Part shown: positions 10,131 through 21,272 of the stretch, one piece after another | Layout: each line of letters opens with the position of its first letter | Numbering within the stretch: position 1 is the first letter of the stretch | Assembly: GCA_012861695.1 (NCBI GenBank) | Contig: JAAOOA010000394.1 | Location: 1 to 64,000, forward strand | Length of the DNA stretch: 64,000 nt | Origin: Trematomus loennbergii | Lineage: Eukaryota > Chordata > Actinopteri > Perciformes > Nototheniidae | Direction of reading: 5' to 3' | The notes under the pieces: model-generated | Told to the model about the DNA's origin: nothing | The model's database searches: none | Seen by the model: only the letters and a program-made list of their open reading frames with translations | Program-made: the position numbers and the translations under genes

Positions 10131-10908
10131 TTTCTAACAAGACTTTAGCCCCGATCAGAGCCCTGTTTTCTGGTAAGACAGCGAGGTGCTGTACCCTGGG
10201 TGTCTGGCTCTCTGAGACCCTGCTAAAAGCAGTGTCTCTGCTGCCTGCATTTAAAGATTCACCAGTTTCTAACAAGACTTTAGCCCCGATCAGAGCCTGT
10301 TTTCTCAAATCGTATTTTCAGAATCTGACCCTCTGCCGTAACTCCGCTCCCCGAGGTCCTAGAGATTCGCCGATGGTACCGTTGGATGCGGGGTACGTGT
10401 AAATGGGGGGGTAGAGAAAAAGCCTGAACCGAACAGAGCTTGTTATCAAAAGTTATGGATTAGTACAATATTTCACAATGGAGCTCTCCGGGTGCTGGAG
10501 GTAATTAGTCCGTCTTTCGGTGCTCTTTGAGCGGGCAGAGAGAGGTGATTTTCACGGTCTCCGCCCTGGAGGTCTGAAATACAGTCCCACTGTTAGGAGG
10601 CCATGCTGGAGGTCATGAGTCCGTACTTTGGGGGTCTGTGAGCGGGCACAGACAGGTGATTTTCCCCTGGTCTCTCCTGGAGCTGTGAATAACCAGAGAC
10701 CCACTGTTAGGGACTTCTGCTGGAGGTCTCCTGCATTTAAACAGATTCACCAGTTTATAACATTACTTTAGCCCTGATCAGTGCCCTGTTTTCTGGGTAA
10801 GACAGCGAGGTGCTGTACCCTGGTGTCTGGCTCTCTGAGACCCCGCTAAAAGCAGTGTCTCTGCTGCCTGCATTTAAACAGATTCACCAGTTTCTAACAA
10901 GACTTTAC
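10100..10908 (+). repeat. Higher-order repeat: two copies of a module ending array F
   Basis: The stretch with CATTTAAACAGATTCACCAG, GACAGCGAGGTGCTGTACCC and GCTAAAAGCAGTGTCTCTGC occurs at about 10108-10300 and again at about 10730-10905. Diverged array F units lie between them (10495-10720). A spacer at 10310-10490 shows nothing recognisable. Confidence 0.75.
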
Positions 10909-11227
10909 AACTGCACTTTACAAGCCAGGGAAGGGGCCAGAATCCTGGGTATACATTTTGTAAATAGTGCAATACCTCCAAGGCGCATAACTGCACTTTA
11001 CAAGCCAGGAAGATGCCTGAATCCTGGGGTAAACATTGTTTAATTGTTTAAGTGTTTTTAAATGTATGGAACAGTGTTTTGTCTCTTTCAAAACTCTCCC
11101 GTCATTGGCCGGATACATGGGGACGATTTTATATTGACTATGACCGTTACTATTCCAGTGAGACGAAGTACGTCAGTGACGGGAGTGATCCCATGTTAAT
11201 TTTGTCCGAAACCAGAGCATTCCCTTA
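10909..11227 (+). repeat. Right long direct repeat of the YR element
   Basis: Same sequence as 1-318 apart from homopolymer length changes. The match stops at GCATTCCCTTAT. From there the DNA is of the NLR 5'-flank type (TTTCTGTACT...CTCATGTAATTA) also found near 13040, 59065 and 61030. Confidence 0.85.
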
Positions 11228-11366
11228 TCTACAGCATTTCTGTACTTCATTCTACAGAGTGTCTGTACTCTACTGCGCTCATGTAATTATGAAAGAACAG
11301 TTTAGATGATACGATTATATATAAAATCTGAATCCTCTTGAGTCAGGCTACAGTAGAAACTCTTAC

Positions 11367-11489
11367 TTTGTGTCTGAGGGTCCGGGTTCATCTCTGATCT
11401 GGAGGTTCATCTCTGAAGTATATAGGTTTCCCCATAGACTGGTCACTCTTCATAGACAGACAGCTGGGACTGGAGACTCTGCTCTCCTT
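11367..11489 (-). pseudogene. NLR N-terminal exon (PSCLSMKSDQSM type)
   Basis: On the - strand, an exon bounded by acceptor TTTCCACAG and donor GTAAGA, 123 nt (a multiple of three). It reads SPSCLSMKSDQSMGKPIYF and then DEPPDQR followed by an in-frame stop. Known: fish NLR genes begin with short exons of the form PSCVSMKSDQSM ahead of the FISNA/NACHT exon. The stop suggests a relic or an indel. Its downstream part would lie to the left, where the YR element now sits. Confidence 0.6.
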
Positions 11490-11665
11490 CTGTGGAAACA
11501 ACACATGTTTTGCACTTCATCAGTTCATTCAAAGAGCAGCTTTTGACTTTTGTCTGTTCACCTGATTAAAGATTGTTGGACTTGCTCTGAACTGAATCTA
11601 ATGAATTACATTGCGTTACATAAAACTGGATCCTCTCCAGGTCAGGTCCCAGTAGAAACTCTTAC

Positions 11666-11757
11666 TTTGTGTCTGAGGGTCCAGGTTCATTACTGAAGTC
11701 TTTAGACCGCTCACTCTTAATTGAGTGCATGCCAGAATCAGGAGAGCTGCTCTCAGT
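11666..11757 (-). pseudogene. Second, shortened NLR N-terminal exon
   Basis: Same design as the exon at 11367: acceptor TTTCCACAG and donor GTAAGAG on the - strand, with homologous ends. The middle is shortened to 92 nt, not a multiple of three. The acceptor half recurs at about 59700-59740. Confidence 0.5.
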
Positions 11758-12017
11758 CTGTGGAAACAACACATATTTTACACATATTATTTAGTTCTTG
11801 TAAAGAGCAGAGGTAATATGAACATGACACTTGATTGGCTAATCCTTCAATCTTCTTGCCTAGTTAGGTTTGCCTCCTTGATTTGACTGCTGTCTGTTCA
11901 ACGGATGAACATTTTTGGACTTGTGCTAAACGTTCTGTTTGTTAGTCGTGCTTCTTGGTTTCTGTCGTTATAGTTCAGTGAAAAGTTTTACGTTTGAAGT
12001 TGATTTACTTGACTTAA

Positions 12018-12968
12018 AGTGGACCTATCATGCTATATTTAAAATGATATATTGTAGGGCCATACCTATATAAGGTATATTATACGTTTCTGTTTCAAAA
12101 TACCAAACAGATCATGCATTTTAGCCATGCCTCATTTCGCTCTATGTGCTGTTTGCTGTCTACGGGGCTGATTCTGTGAGACCACGCCCCCCTGCAGGAG
12201 AGGGGAGCCGTGCTCTGATCAGTCAGAGGGGGAAAAAATCTCCGTCCTCCGTGTTTTATTATATAGAGTCGTTATTCATTTATTTTAAAGCTCAATAAAT
12301 AACAAAGAAGACCTTTGACCGCACTTATCTAATTTTGTCCGGAAGATTTAAACTTTAACGGACATCTTGACCGCGAAAGTAACTGAAACTGAAACTCTGC
12401 TGCACGGTCCCCTCGTTCCTTGGAAGAGGCGGAGAGGTGGGTGTTTGTCATCTGCTGGTGACTAACCGGAGAGAATTACAGTGCTTGCCTCGACGGGAAG
12501 GGATTGCATTAAATTAAAGCAGCGGGAGCAAACGCTTGCCTCGGGGAGGGAGAAAAAAAGCCACAGCGGAGAATAAACAGAAGGGTTAACCATGGTTACC
12601 ATATGCGCGGGAAGTCTTCTTCGCTGCTTTTGTGGCAGACTACAGCGCCACTTACAGGCCTGGCATATGTACTACAGCGTCTCCAGCGCTTTCGAGCGGC
12701 AATGGCCGGCCGTGGCCCAACCCCACATTCCCCTGATAGGTGGAGAGTTGCCCAATAGCCGTAGCGCCACCGTCCTGACGTCAGGACAGTGTTCAAATCT
12801 GGATCAGTTTTTATCAGATCCGTTGCAGCCCCTTTTTTTAGAGATTTGGGTATGGAGGAAAATAGAGAGGGTTGTGTTTTCTGACACTTGGTGAGTTCCC
12901 TGGGACACCGGGGACACATATTCATGTATAAAAGACGTACAAAGTGCATTTTGCATGATAGGTCCCCT
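12018..12968. mobile_element. TTAA-flanked MITE, copy 1 (piggyBac-type target site)
   Basis: 951 bp flanked by TTAA at 12014-12017 and 12969-12972. Terminal inverted repeats: GTGGACCTATCATGC at the left and GCATGATAGGTCCCC at the right. Two further copies lie at 52274-53229 and 59987-60944. It carries no transposase. A 100-aa ORF at 12592-12894 is partly conserved between copies but frame-shifts among them. Confidence 0.85.
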
Positions 12969-13152
12969 TTAAGTATATAAATTGTTATAGTTAAATTCAA
13001 CTTCTTTACTGTAATCTACTGTGTTTCTTTATTATACTCTACTGCAGTGTTTCTGTACTGTGTTAATGTAATTACTAATCAACAAGTTATATTATCAGAT
13101 CATTTAATAACTGAATCCTCTTCAGGTCAGTTCACAGCAGAAACAGTCTCTC

Positions 13153-15520
13153 ATACCCCATTCACACCAACGGTGTTTCAGGGCCGGTTCGGAGCTGGAG
13201 CTTGAAAGCACCGGGTTTTCCTGTTCACACCGCAGCGGAGCAGCCTCTAAGCCAGTGTTTCTCAAAGTGTGGGGGCGCGCCCACTGGTGGGGCGCAGAGA
13301 TGTGATAGGTGGGTCGCGAATGGACGCAATGAACGGGAGATTTTTTTTTTTTTTTTTTTACTTTTTTTTTTTTTAAATAAATTTTTTGGACCTCAGGCCG
13401 GAATCGAACCTGGGTCCTTGCGGACGGTAGTGGACTGTTACAGCCGGAGACTCGCAACGGCGGGGGACTTTCACAGCGCCGGAGCCTCGCAACGGCGGGT
13501 GTTTGCGGCGCGGATGTGGTACCAGCGCAGCGGCGCTGTGAAAGTCCACGCCTATGCCAACGGCAGCAGCCCACCAACGGCAGCGGGCCACCGGGAAAGT
13601 CCCGAAACTCCCGATGGCCAATCCGAGCCTGCTCACACACACACATCTGAAACCAAAATCATTTACAGACATGTGTAAAAATCTCTCACACACACACACA
13701 ACAGCGTTGCAGTCGGGAAGAAAAGCAATGTGTTTATCTATTTAATATAGCCTAGTTTAAAAAATAAAGTAAGAAATCATTCAATGTGGACTGTAGGACA
13801 GTAAAAAAAAAAAAGAACAGTTTAAAGGGGAGTGATTAGTAAAATATGCATAAATAAAAAGAAAGAATGCTAACTAGGTAACATAAGATAAGAATAAACC
13901 AGTTTAATGATTTGTTATTGGTTGTGATCATATTCTAAAGATGTTTGGATTATTGAAAAGTATACAGCTCCCTTTCATCTGAGTGTTGAGAGCTGTTTCC
14001 ATCAATTCATGCTGTGCTCAAAGTGCACCAGATTGATGCATTTCACTTCAACATTTAAAAAAACATCTTCCCGGGGGTGCATGCCCCCGGACCCCCCTAG
14101 GGGAGTGAGGTCCACCCCCAAATAAAACACGTTAAATAATTTAATTGCATACATTTTCTTTTAGTAAACACTGAAAAGGGGTCCCACAGACCCAAATAGC
14201 AAACGAAGGTTAAAGGTAAGCATATCATAATGTTAAAATGTGCTAAATATATACACAGCAAAAAACAAAAAAAAGAGGAGTAAAAGTAGCTCACGACTTG
14301 TTTTATTTTTTTTAAGTAGCTCTCATCCTAAAAAAGGTTGGAGACCCCTGCTATAGAACGATACATTTGACAATTTTAAGCTTGGCCTACCATTTTATTG
14401 GAGCGATGAGGAACAGGTGGGGCTTGAAAAGGCCCACCTGTTCAAAGTGGGGAATGACAGAAAATGTTTGAGAACCACTGCTCTAAGCTCCGGAATCTGG
14501 TTCGTTTCGAGCACCAAAAAGTTGTCCGTCTAGAAGCAAGAACCGCATACATCACGCTTACGTCGGAGGGGGGCGAGATTAACCTGAGCTAACAGTTAAG
14601 GCGAGTACGGCAAATAAAAGTTGTAACAAGCAGTAGTGCTGAGCAAAGTGACTAGAACGCAACCACACTTGTAAAAAAAACACACTTTATAAAGTCAGGC
14701 AACTAACCAGGCTTCGTGTGATTCTGTTTATTTGTACCTTACTTTGACCATCCGTTCGCTGTTATTGATCATTTGGAGAGCAGGCAGACGTTTTGTTTGT
14801 TATTATAGCAGCTATCGGATGGAATCAATACATGGGCTGCACAGGTTGTCATGTCCGACTATCACAAGTAGAATCATAATGAAAAATACGCCGGTAAAAA
14901 GTGCCTGTAGAAAACGGCTTAGCAAGTAGTCAGTGTAGCTTCGGTTGCTATGCTAACATCACTCATGTTATACCAGAGAAACTTTCATAACAGCGTTGTG
15001 ATGCCAAACAGCGTCAATTCAGACTGACACACATTCACTTAAGGGGAACTGGGGATATGTATCAGCTGCTTGTGTGACAGTCAGACAGTGAATACTTTAG
15101 AGCCGTGTGAGCTAACCCGGAGCTAACGGGAAATAAACTCCCGTGGAAGAGCAGCCAGCACTGCAGCGGTCGGTAAATGCCGCTGAAAACACATTAATAA
15201 AACATGAACCACGGCACTCTGGAGAAAAGTATAAGGTTGGAGAAGTCGTTATTTAATTTAATCTGGCTTCGTATGATTAAAAGCAACACGATCATCGACC
15301 CGACGCAGTCCCCCCCCCCCCCCCCCGTTGTTGTTGTAGTTAGTGCCGTTGGGGAGAAAAATCAGCGACGTAAGCTGTGACTCATGACGCAGCAGCGGCA
15401 GCACCAGTCGGACTCTGAGCGGTGTGAACAGAGCGGGAGCTGAACCGAAGAACCGGTTCTGAACCAGAAAAGCTCGAGCACGGAGCTAGAACGGGAAAAG
15501 CCTTGGTGTGAAAGGGGTAT
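13153..15520. mobile_element. TIR transposon inserted in the NLR 5' block (with nested hAT)
   Basis: Starts ATACCCCATTCACACCAA and ends TTGGTGTGAAAGGGGTAT, near-perfect 18-bp inverted repeats. Homologous blocks at 59155 and 61115 read straight through (CAGTCTCTTACTTCCTG type), so this segment is an insertion. The target duplication is not clear. No transposase is seen. It includes poly(C) at 15311-15326. Confidence 0.7.
13253..14480. mobile_element. Non-autonomous hAT element nested in the 13153 element
   Basis: Ends CAGTGTTTCTCAAA and TTTGAGAACCACTG, with a perfect 8-bp target duplication CTCTAAGC at 13245-13252 and 14481-14488. A second hAT-like end (GGTTGGAGACCCCTG) sits at about 14335, so it is itself composite. 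A tRNA-like B-box stretch lies on the - strand near 13392-13420. Confidence 0.9.
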
Positions 15521-15523
15521 TAC

Positions 15524-15648
15524 TTCCTGTCTGAGGGTCCGGGTTCATCTCTGAAGTCTGGAGGTTCCTCTTTGGACCGGTCACTCTTCAGAGACAGACA
15601 GCTGGGGACTGGAGGTTTGGCCTCTTCGTCTTCTTTTAAATCACTCAT
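15524..15648 (-). CDS. NLR first coding exon (partial gene)
   Basis: On the - strand the exon starts MSDLKEDEEAKPPVPSC, continues with LSLKSDRSKEEPPDF, and ends at a GTAATA donor beside the 13153 insertion. Known: fish NLRC3-like and NLRP-like genes open with MSDL(Q/K)EEEEA...PSC(V/L)S(M/L)KSD exons. The 5' leader exon at 16191 lies about 540 bp upstream with a (CA)n tract between. The gene body should continue leftward, but only relic exons (11666, 11367) follow before the YR element. Probably a gene fragment. Confidence 0.6.
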
Positions 15649-15689
15649 CTTCTCCAGTCTGAGAGATAAACCAGTAACACTGCACATAC

Positions 15690-15775
15690 ACACACACACC
15701 CACACACACACACACACACCACACACACACACACACCACACACACACACACACACACCACACACACACACAGACA

Positions 15776-15816
<41 letters not shown>

Positions 15817-15835
15817 ACACACACACAGTACACAC
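15690..15835. repeat. (CA)n microsatellite
   Basis: Interrupted CACACA tract (CACC interruptions) next to the NLR first coding exon. ORFs of poly Thr-His or Cys-Val type are shadows. Confidence 0.95.
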
Positions 15836-16190
15836 ACATTATAATACACAGATCGTCACATGTTCACGTCTTGCCGTGATACCGGGTTGCACACATTATA
15901 ATATAGTATGTTAATCCAAACCATCATAATGACAAACTTGGGTTTCAAAACAAATCAGTCAGACTTCAGGCAGGCTGCTCTCCATGTTGACTGCGCTGGG
16001 CTGTTACATGTTATGTAACTCTGATGAATCAGAAACCAGGAAATGGATAAAAAAGTTCACAACATTTGAAGATGTCACTTTCGACTGCAGGAAATAAATA
16101 TATTTTAATTTACAGATTATTTTCTGACATACAGTATAACAGAGTAAATGATTAATGTGTTAAAAAGCAGATCCTAGTGTTAACACTCAC

Positions 16191-16320
16191 CCTGTTGTTC
16201 TCCTCCTGCTCTGTCGAAGTGTGAAATGGAGTCTGACCAGTCTGACTTCATATTTTCACTTGAACGCCCTCACCTGTCTGCTGCTCCTCCCTCTGTTTCA
16301 TAACCAGCCTCATCACGTGG
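16191..16320 (-). other. Putative NLR 5' leader exon, copy 1
   Basis: On the - strand, sequence ending GAGGAGAACAACAGG is followed by donor GTGAGTG. The same exon-like block with the same donor occurs at 23443, 59598 and 61479. It has no long ORF, consistent with a 5' UTR. The upstream limit is a guess. Confidence 0.45.
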
Positions 16321-16321
16321 A

Positions 16322-16905
16322 CAGACACAAACAGGTATTATTTTTAATTGCTCTCACAGTAAGACAGTTCCAAAAACATGTATAAGAAAGTTAGAAAATA
16401 GACAAGCAGCTAAAAACAAGCAAGTACAAATTATAATACCACAAAGTGAACACAAATCAATAAACATCCTGCATTCAAAACCTTACTTGTGAGATAGTTT
16501 TGGGTACTCTAGTGTTAACTGTGCAATATATTGTTCCCATATTATATATATTTGTTTGAGGAATAATATTACTGCTGCATGAATGCACAAATTGCATAGT
16601 GTAGATTATTTGAACTCCTTTATATACTCTTGGTTTGTTAAATGCATTGCTGCAGATTCTATGAGATCAATAGATGTGTGTAGCTTGTCCTGTGGTAACC
16701 ACGTATCTTTAAAAAGTCAACTTTTCATGAGTTTTTCAGAAAAACAACCTGTTTTCAGCTTTGAGACGGTGCATTTTCAAGATGATCCAAGAGGCTTTTT
16801 AAAGGCATATAGCTTAAGGAGGAGAACTGCCTCAACACATAAATACATACTGGATCCTAGTTCATCGTAAACATTTAAAATCATCTGGAGATATGTGGTT
16901 ATCAC
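16322..16905. repeat. NLR 5'-flank block, copy 1
   Basis: Homologous to 23580-24125 and 61610-62195 (for example GGCTTTTTAAAGGCATATAG and ATTCTATGAGATCAATA). It continues at 17937-18120 after the MITE at 16910. Likely promoter-proximal DNA duplicated with the NLR leader exon. Confidence 0.8.
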
Positions 16906-16909
16906 TGGA

Positions 16910-17930
16910 CAGACTGCGGTCAACTCAGCCGTCTCTCTCGCGTTTGCTTGGTCAAATGAGCAGTTCTTCATTTTTGAGTGCGCGATTTATAGCGCCTTTA
17001 CGGTAATCGCTGAGAAGCGGCACTAACGCAAGAGCAAAATAATGCATGTTTTTTCTGCTTCATGCGATACAAATTATTTTTAACATAAGTTCTTTAAAAA
17101 ACTAACACTATTTGACTGCTACCAAGAATAAAATGAAGTACTTTTACTGTCTTTTTTCTGGGTAATACTCTCAAATTCCCCTCCTGAGAACAAAATCATG
17201 CCACTTCTGCTATATTTGATGAGATAAAATGATTTTTAGCCATACATTCTTAATAAAAAGGATACTGTTGGACTCAGTACTTGTTAGACTACTACCACAA
17301 GTACAATCAAGTACTTTTACTGTGTACTTTTTTAGTAATACTCTGTCAAACTCCCCTCCCGAGTACAATAATTGATGTATTTGCTATATTTGATGAAGGA
17401 TAAAATGATTCTTAGCCATAACTTCTTAATAAAATTGGTACTTTTGGACTCAGTACTTGTTAGACTACTACCACAAATACAATCAAGTACTTTTACTGTG
17501 TACTTTTTGAGTAATCCCCTGTCAAACTCCCCTCCAGAGTACAATAATGTATGTTTTCTGCCATCTTTGATGAGAGATAAAATGATTTTTTTGCCATACA
17601 TTCTCAGTGAAAGTGGTACTGCTGGACATTGTACTCTGGAGGGGAGTTTGACAGGGGATTACTAAAAAAGTACACAGTAAAAGTCCTTGTGGTAGTAGTC
17701 TAACAAGTACTGAGTCCAACAGTACCAATTTTATTAAGAACTTATGGTAAAATATATTTTTATCGAAAAATATAGCACAACAACATGCATTATTTTATTC
17801 TTGTACTAGCATCAGTGCCGCTTCTCGGCGATTACCGTAAATACGCTATTAATCGCGCACTCAAAAATGAAGAGTTGCTCATTTGACCAAGCAAATTTGA
17901 GAGATGTCTGAGTTGACCGCAGTCTGGAGT
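16910..17930. mobile_element. Long-TIR MITE with internal tandem repeats
   Basis: Starts CAGACTGCGGTCAACTCAG and ends CTGAGTTGACCGCAGTCTG. The inverted arms extend about 150 bp with mismatches. The block at 62190-62215 has the uninterrupted target (CACTGGACAGGAGGGGG). CTGGA on both sides may be the target duplication. The interior holds three tandem units of about 165 bp (GGACTCAGTACTTGTTAGAC) and one inverted unit. Confidence 0.75.
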
Positions 17931-18120
17931 CTGGACAGGAGGGGGAAGAATATCTGTAATCTTAAAGTAACTAAAGCTGTCACACAAATGTAGTCGGTAA
18001 AAAGTGAAATAATTACCTCTGAGATGTAGTGAAGAAGTGTACAGCTGATACCTTGAATTCATACTAAAGTACAGAACTTGAGTATCAGTACTTAGTTACC
18101 ATTTTCAGTAACCATGCCAG

Positions 18121-18689
18121 GGGGAGAGGTTGACCGCGGTGAGATAGTTTAGGTTGGATATTCGACATACATTCGCGGACCAGCCAGCAGCGTCAGTATC
18201 CCCTGCTGTTGTCTGTATTACAACAAGATCTCCTCCGCGAAACAGTTTTCACGAGGTTTCACTAGGGACCATCAACAAATGACTTTTCAATTACACAAGA
18301 ACAATGTTCTTTTTAATAAATCGACAGCTTCCCGATCGTGTGAATGTGAAACAAATCCACTCTAGAGCATACATTTGTGAACACACTCTTTTTATGCATT
18401 TTAATACTTTAAATATGTTTTTTAGTATTATTTATGGGAAATTAGCATATTGCTTCAATAAGTACCAGGTCATGTGACCTAATCCTCAAAAATAAACTAT
18501 GGATCAAATAACTACACTGGCTGCATAGGACACCACCTCTTTTATTGCATGTTCTCCCTTCTAAATATTTTATATTAATATTTTGATGGAAAAATGAGCA
18601 AATGTCTTCAATAACTTCCAGGTCTGTGACCTAATCACTCAAAATCATTGCTGGGTCAAATAACTACACTGGCTGCATTAGACACACCA
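18121..18689. other. Intergenic DNA, nothing assigned
   Basis: AT-rich. It contains two diverged copies of a short stretch (CAAATAACTACACTGGCTGCAT at about 18506 and 18658). No exon pattern seen. Confidence 0.3.
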
Positions 18690-19040
18690 AGGAGCTGGTG
18701 GTGGATTCAGACGGTGCCAACACAGTGAACATCCAGGGAGCGGACATTGAGATCGGGAAATCTTACAAATACCTGGGTGTCATCTGAACAATAAACTGAC
18801 TGGACTGATAATTCTGCTGCTCTGTACAAGAAGGGACAGAGCAGACTCTTTCTGCTGGAGAGAGATGAGGTCTTTCGGGGGGCAGGGGGCACTCCTTCAG
18901 ACACTTAATGACTCTGTTCTGTCCTCACTGTGCACTGCAGCCTTCAGCGACAGGCTGCTGCAACCCCGCTGTCACGGAGAGACACCGCAGGTCCTTCCTT
19001 CCTGTCAGACTATACAACCAGCACAGCCCCCTAGTAGAAC

Positions 19041-19113
<73 letters not shown>

Positions 19114-19442
19114 CAACACAGACTATACACCCCTTGCTGTTAAATACCAACCAACTATGTGCAATATGTGCTATATGTGCAAATATATATATAATATATA
19201 TATATATAATATATGCCGTTAATAAACTGTGCAATATATACCTGGCTGCTAAATCCTACTGTTACAGGATGTGTATTTGTAAATTGTGAAACTTTTTATT
19301 TTTATTATATTTTTGTATTATATCATAACTTATTTTTTTACTTTAATACTTTTTAATGCAGGTAACATTAAGGTGTCTTTGGCTCTTTTCTGCTGTAAAC
19401 TACGTAAAAGTCCCCTCTGGTGGACTAATAAAGGTATTCTGA

Positions 19443-19446
<4 letters not shown>
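18690..19446 (+). mobile_element. LINE 3' fragment (non-LTR retrotransposon)
   Basis: Broken frames read KELVVDSDGANTV, SYKYLGV, ALYKKGQSRLF and MRSFGGQGALLQT, the C-terminal thumb region of CR1/L2/Rex-like reverse transcriptases (YLGV followed by KKGQSRL and LRSF). It ends with an AT-rich UTR and TAATAAAGG just before a (TG)n tract. A (CA)n tract interrupts it at 19057-19112. Confidence 0.7.
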
Positions 19447-19527
<81 letters not shown>

Positions 19528-19539
19528 TGTGTGTGTGTT

Positions 19540-19572
<33 letters not shown>

Positions 19573-19620
19573 TGTGTTGTGTGTGTGGTGTTTGTGGATT
19601 GGAAAGTGTGTGTGTGTGCT
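19447..19620. repeat. (TG)n microsatellite
   Basis: Interrupted GT tract at the junction between the LINE 3' end and the duplicated segment. A matching tract at 24174-24400 precedes the second copy. Confidence 0.95.
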
Positions 19621-21272
19621 TAAAACTGGATCAGCAGCTTCTGATCAGTGATTGGTTCTCAGTATGCAGTCAAAGTCTCACTAAGAATCCTCTAGTCAGC
19701 TGCAATATGGTTTTACCCCAAATAAAAAGCAACGTCTTGTTTCTTCGACGTCTTCCCGGTTTGTTTATAGTTTTCTGTTTGCTTCGTTCCTTCTTGTCTA
19801 ACCTCGCCTGCTCCTGCAGTTTTTGTGTTTATTTAGTAACAGCTTTAATTAAAGCTCTCTTTTGTTACACTCTTATACCTGCCTCTGCTGTTTCATTCTG
19901 CTTTTGACGGTTTTATAAAACCATCTAAAGACAAATCCAGGTCTTCATCACGTGCATCTTCTTCATCTCCAGCTCACATTAAATACACCAGTTTTACAGT
20001 TTGAACCATCTTTATGAAGCAAGCACAAAAGTCATGCAGTCAAATTAAAAAGCCATTCAATCCAGAAACTGAATGTAAACTACATTTGAACATAAAGTAG
20101 GGATTTCCCGCAGAAGGAAAGCTTTATTTTGAATAAGAGAAACTGTAGGAGCAGGTTGTTGTTGTTAGGTTAAACAAAAAGAAAAGCAGAGATGAACAAC
20201 AACTAGAAACAAACCAGGAAGACGAAGAAGAAGAGATACGTGGAACCAAATCCAAAATAAAATGCATCCAAAGGTTTCTAAATGGAGTTTTCTCCTGCAG
20301 TTTTTATATATATTCTAAAGTGTGAATCAGAAAGTAAGGCATTTCATATTTTGGCCCGTAAACTTTTAACTTTAGCAGCAGCTGAGTTAATGTCGCACAA
20401 ACAGTGGACATTTCTCAAGACGTTGCTGAATGAAAGTGAAATGATTCATACAGAAGTATTAAGCATTACTGTAGTATCTGAATGAATATTTAACAAAAGG
20501 AACTTTACTGTATGAGTAGTATTACAGATGTAATAATGTATATGAAACAGTATTAACCACAAAGTCATGCAGTCAAATTAAAGGGCCTTTAAATCCAGAA
20601 ACTGAATGTTAACTAACATTTAAACAGAAAGTAATGAAACACATCTGAACAGGTTCAATATTTCTCCTTATTGAAACAGTTTGTTCTCAGGATCTTTCTC
20701 TTCACTTCAAGCCGACGTGGATTTGGCACTTCGCCTAAAAACAGAGGAAGAAGAATCATTTTAACATTTTGTTTTACAATGTATACAAACTAGGGCTGCA
20801 CTGAGTGTCCTTTATTTAAAATCTGAAGCTTCTTGCACTGCTTTTGAACGTCTCTTGATGATTTGATGATGTTATCATGCTATGCTTCTTGTTGTGGTCA
20901 CATGAAAGCAGCGTGTGGTTCTGTATCGCCTGTCTTTAGGGAAACTGCTTTAAAATATTGAATATGGAGGAAAACATCTGAAGTTTGGAAATGATTACAG
21001 CTATATGAGTTGATGTTACACTTTTAGACTTTACAACGCTCTGCGGTTATTATAAATGTTAGGATTTATTTCTATATTTTATTTTGTACTAATGCCTACT
21101 AGTTACTAGAGTAGAAGTTTAAAGTAGCGTAAAATGGAAATAGTAAAGTACAAGTATCAGTACATTTGGAAAATGTAACGTAAACTAAATGAGAAGGTTT
21201 TTATTTCCTTTTTTAATTTGCCAATGTGTAGTCGTAGCAGGTGGTTTTCAATCTGCAACTGTGCTAACATAC
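19620..21272. repeat. Segmental duplication, copy 1
   Basis: Nearly identical to about 24405-26175. Shared landmarks include CTTCGACGTCTTCC, GCCGACGTGGATTTGGCAC and GATGATTTGATGATGTTATC. The two copies differ by scattered substitutions and many one-base indels. Copy 1 continues past 23160 after the gypsy insertion. A short - strand exon-like motif, TTTTTAGGCGAAGTGCC, at about 20740 is kept in both copies; its meaning is unknown. Confidence 0.9.

Larger units (their letters stand above)
1..11227 (+). mobile_element. Large tyrosine-recombinase-encoding element flanked by long direct repeats (left end outside or at window edge)
   Basis: Seen: about 320 bp at the window start recurs at 10909-11227 in the same orientation. 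Between them lie one intact YR-type ORF (4829-7567), a poly(A) signal at 8105, and tandem arrays with periods of about 148, 451, 126, 141, 80 and 118 bp. To the right of 11227 the sequence becomes NLR 5'-flank DNA, which is also present near 61.0 kb, so the right junction is an element/host boundary. Known: tyrosine recombinases drive mobility of Cryptons (DNA transposons) and of DIRS and Ngaro retroelements. Inference: this is a mobile element of more than 11 kb related to vertebrate Crypton-like families, although its long direct repeats and satellite-like body are unusual. No reverse transcriptase or DDE transposase is visible. The left terminus is not resolved, so 1 is only the window edge. 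Confidence 0.6.

Noticed and set aside
1..11227. Interpretation as an endogenous retrovirus because of the long direct repeats
   Set aside because: No RT, protease, Gag or Env reading anywhere in 11 kb. The only enzyme is a tyrosine-recombinase-like protein.
12592..13155. 100-aa conserved ORF in the TTAA MITE as a host gene
   Set aside because: The frame differs among the three copies and the region is bounded by transposon ends. Kept only as a finding about the element.
13122..13699. ORFs of 108-174 aa on both strands
   Set aside because: They lie across the junction of two nested transposons and include a poly(A/T) run.
20690..20745. Short conserved - strand exon (AKCQIHVGLK-stop) in both duplicated segments
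   Set aside because: An acceptor-like TTTTTAG and a short open frame are present, but no partner exons are found. Insufficient to call a gene.
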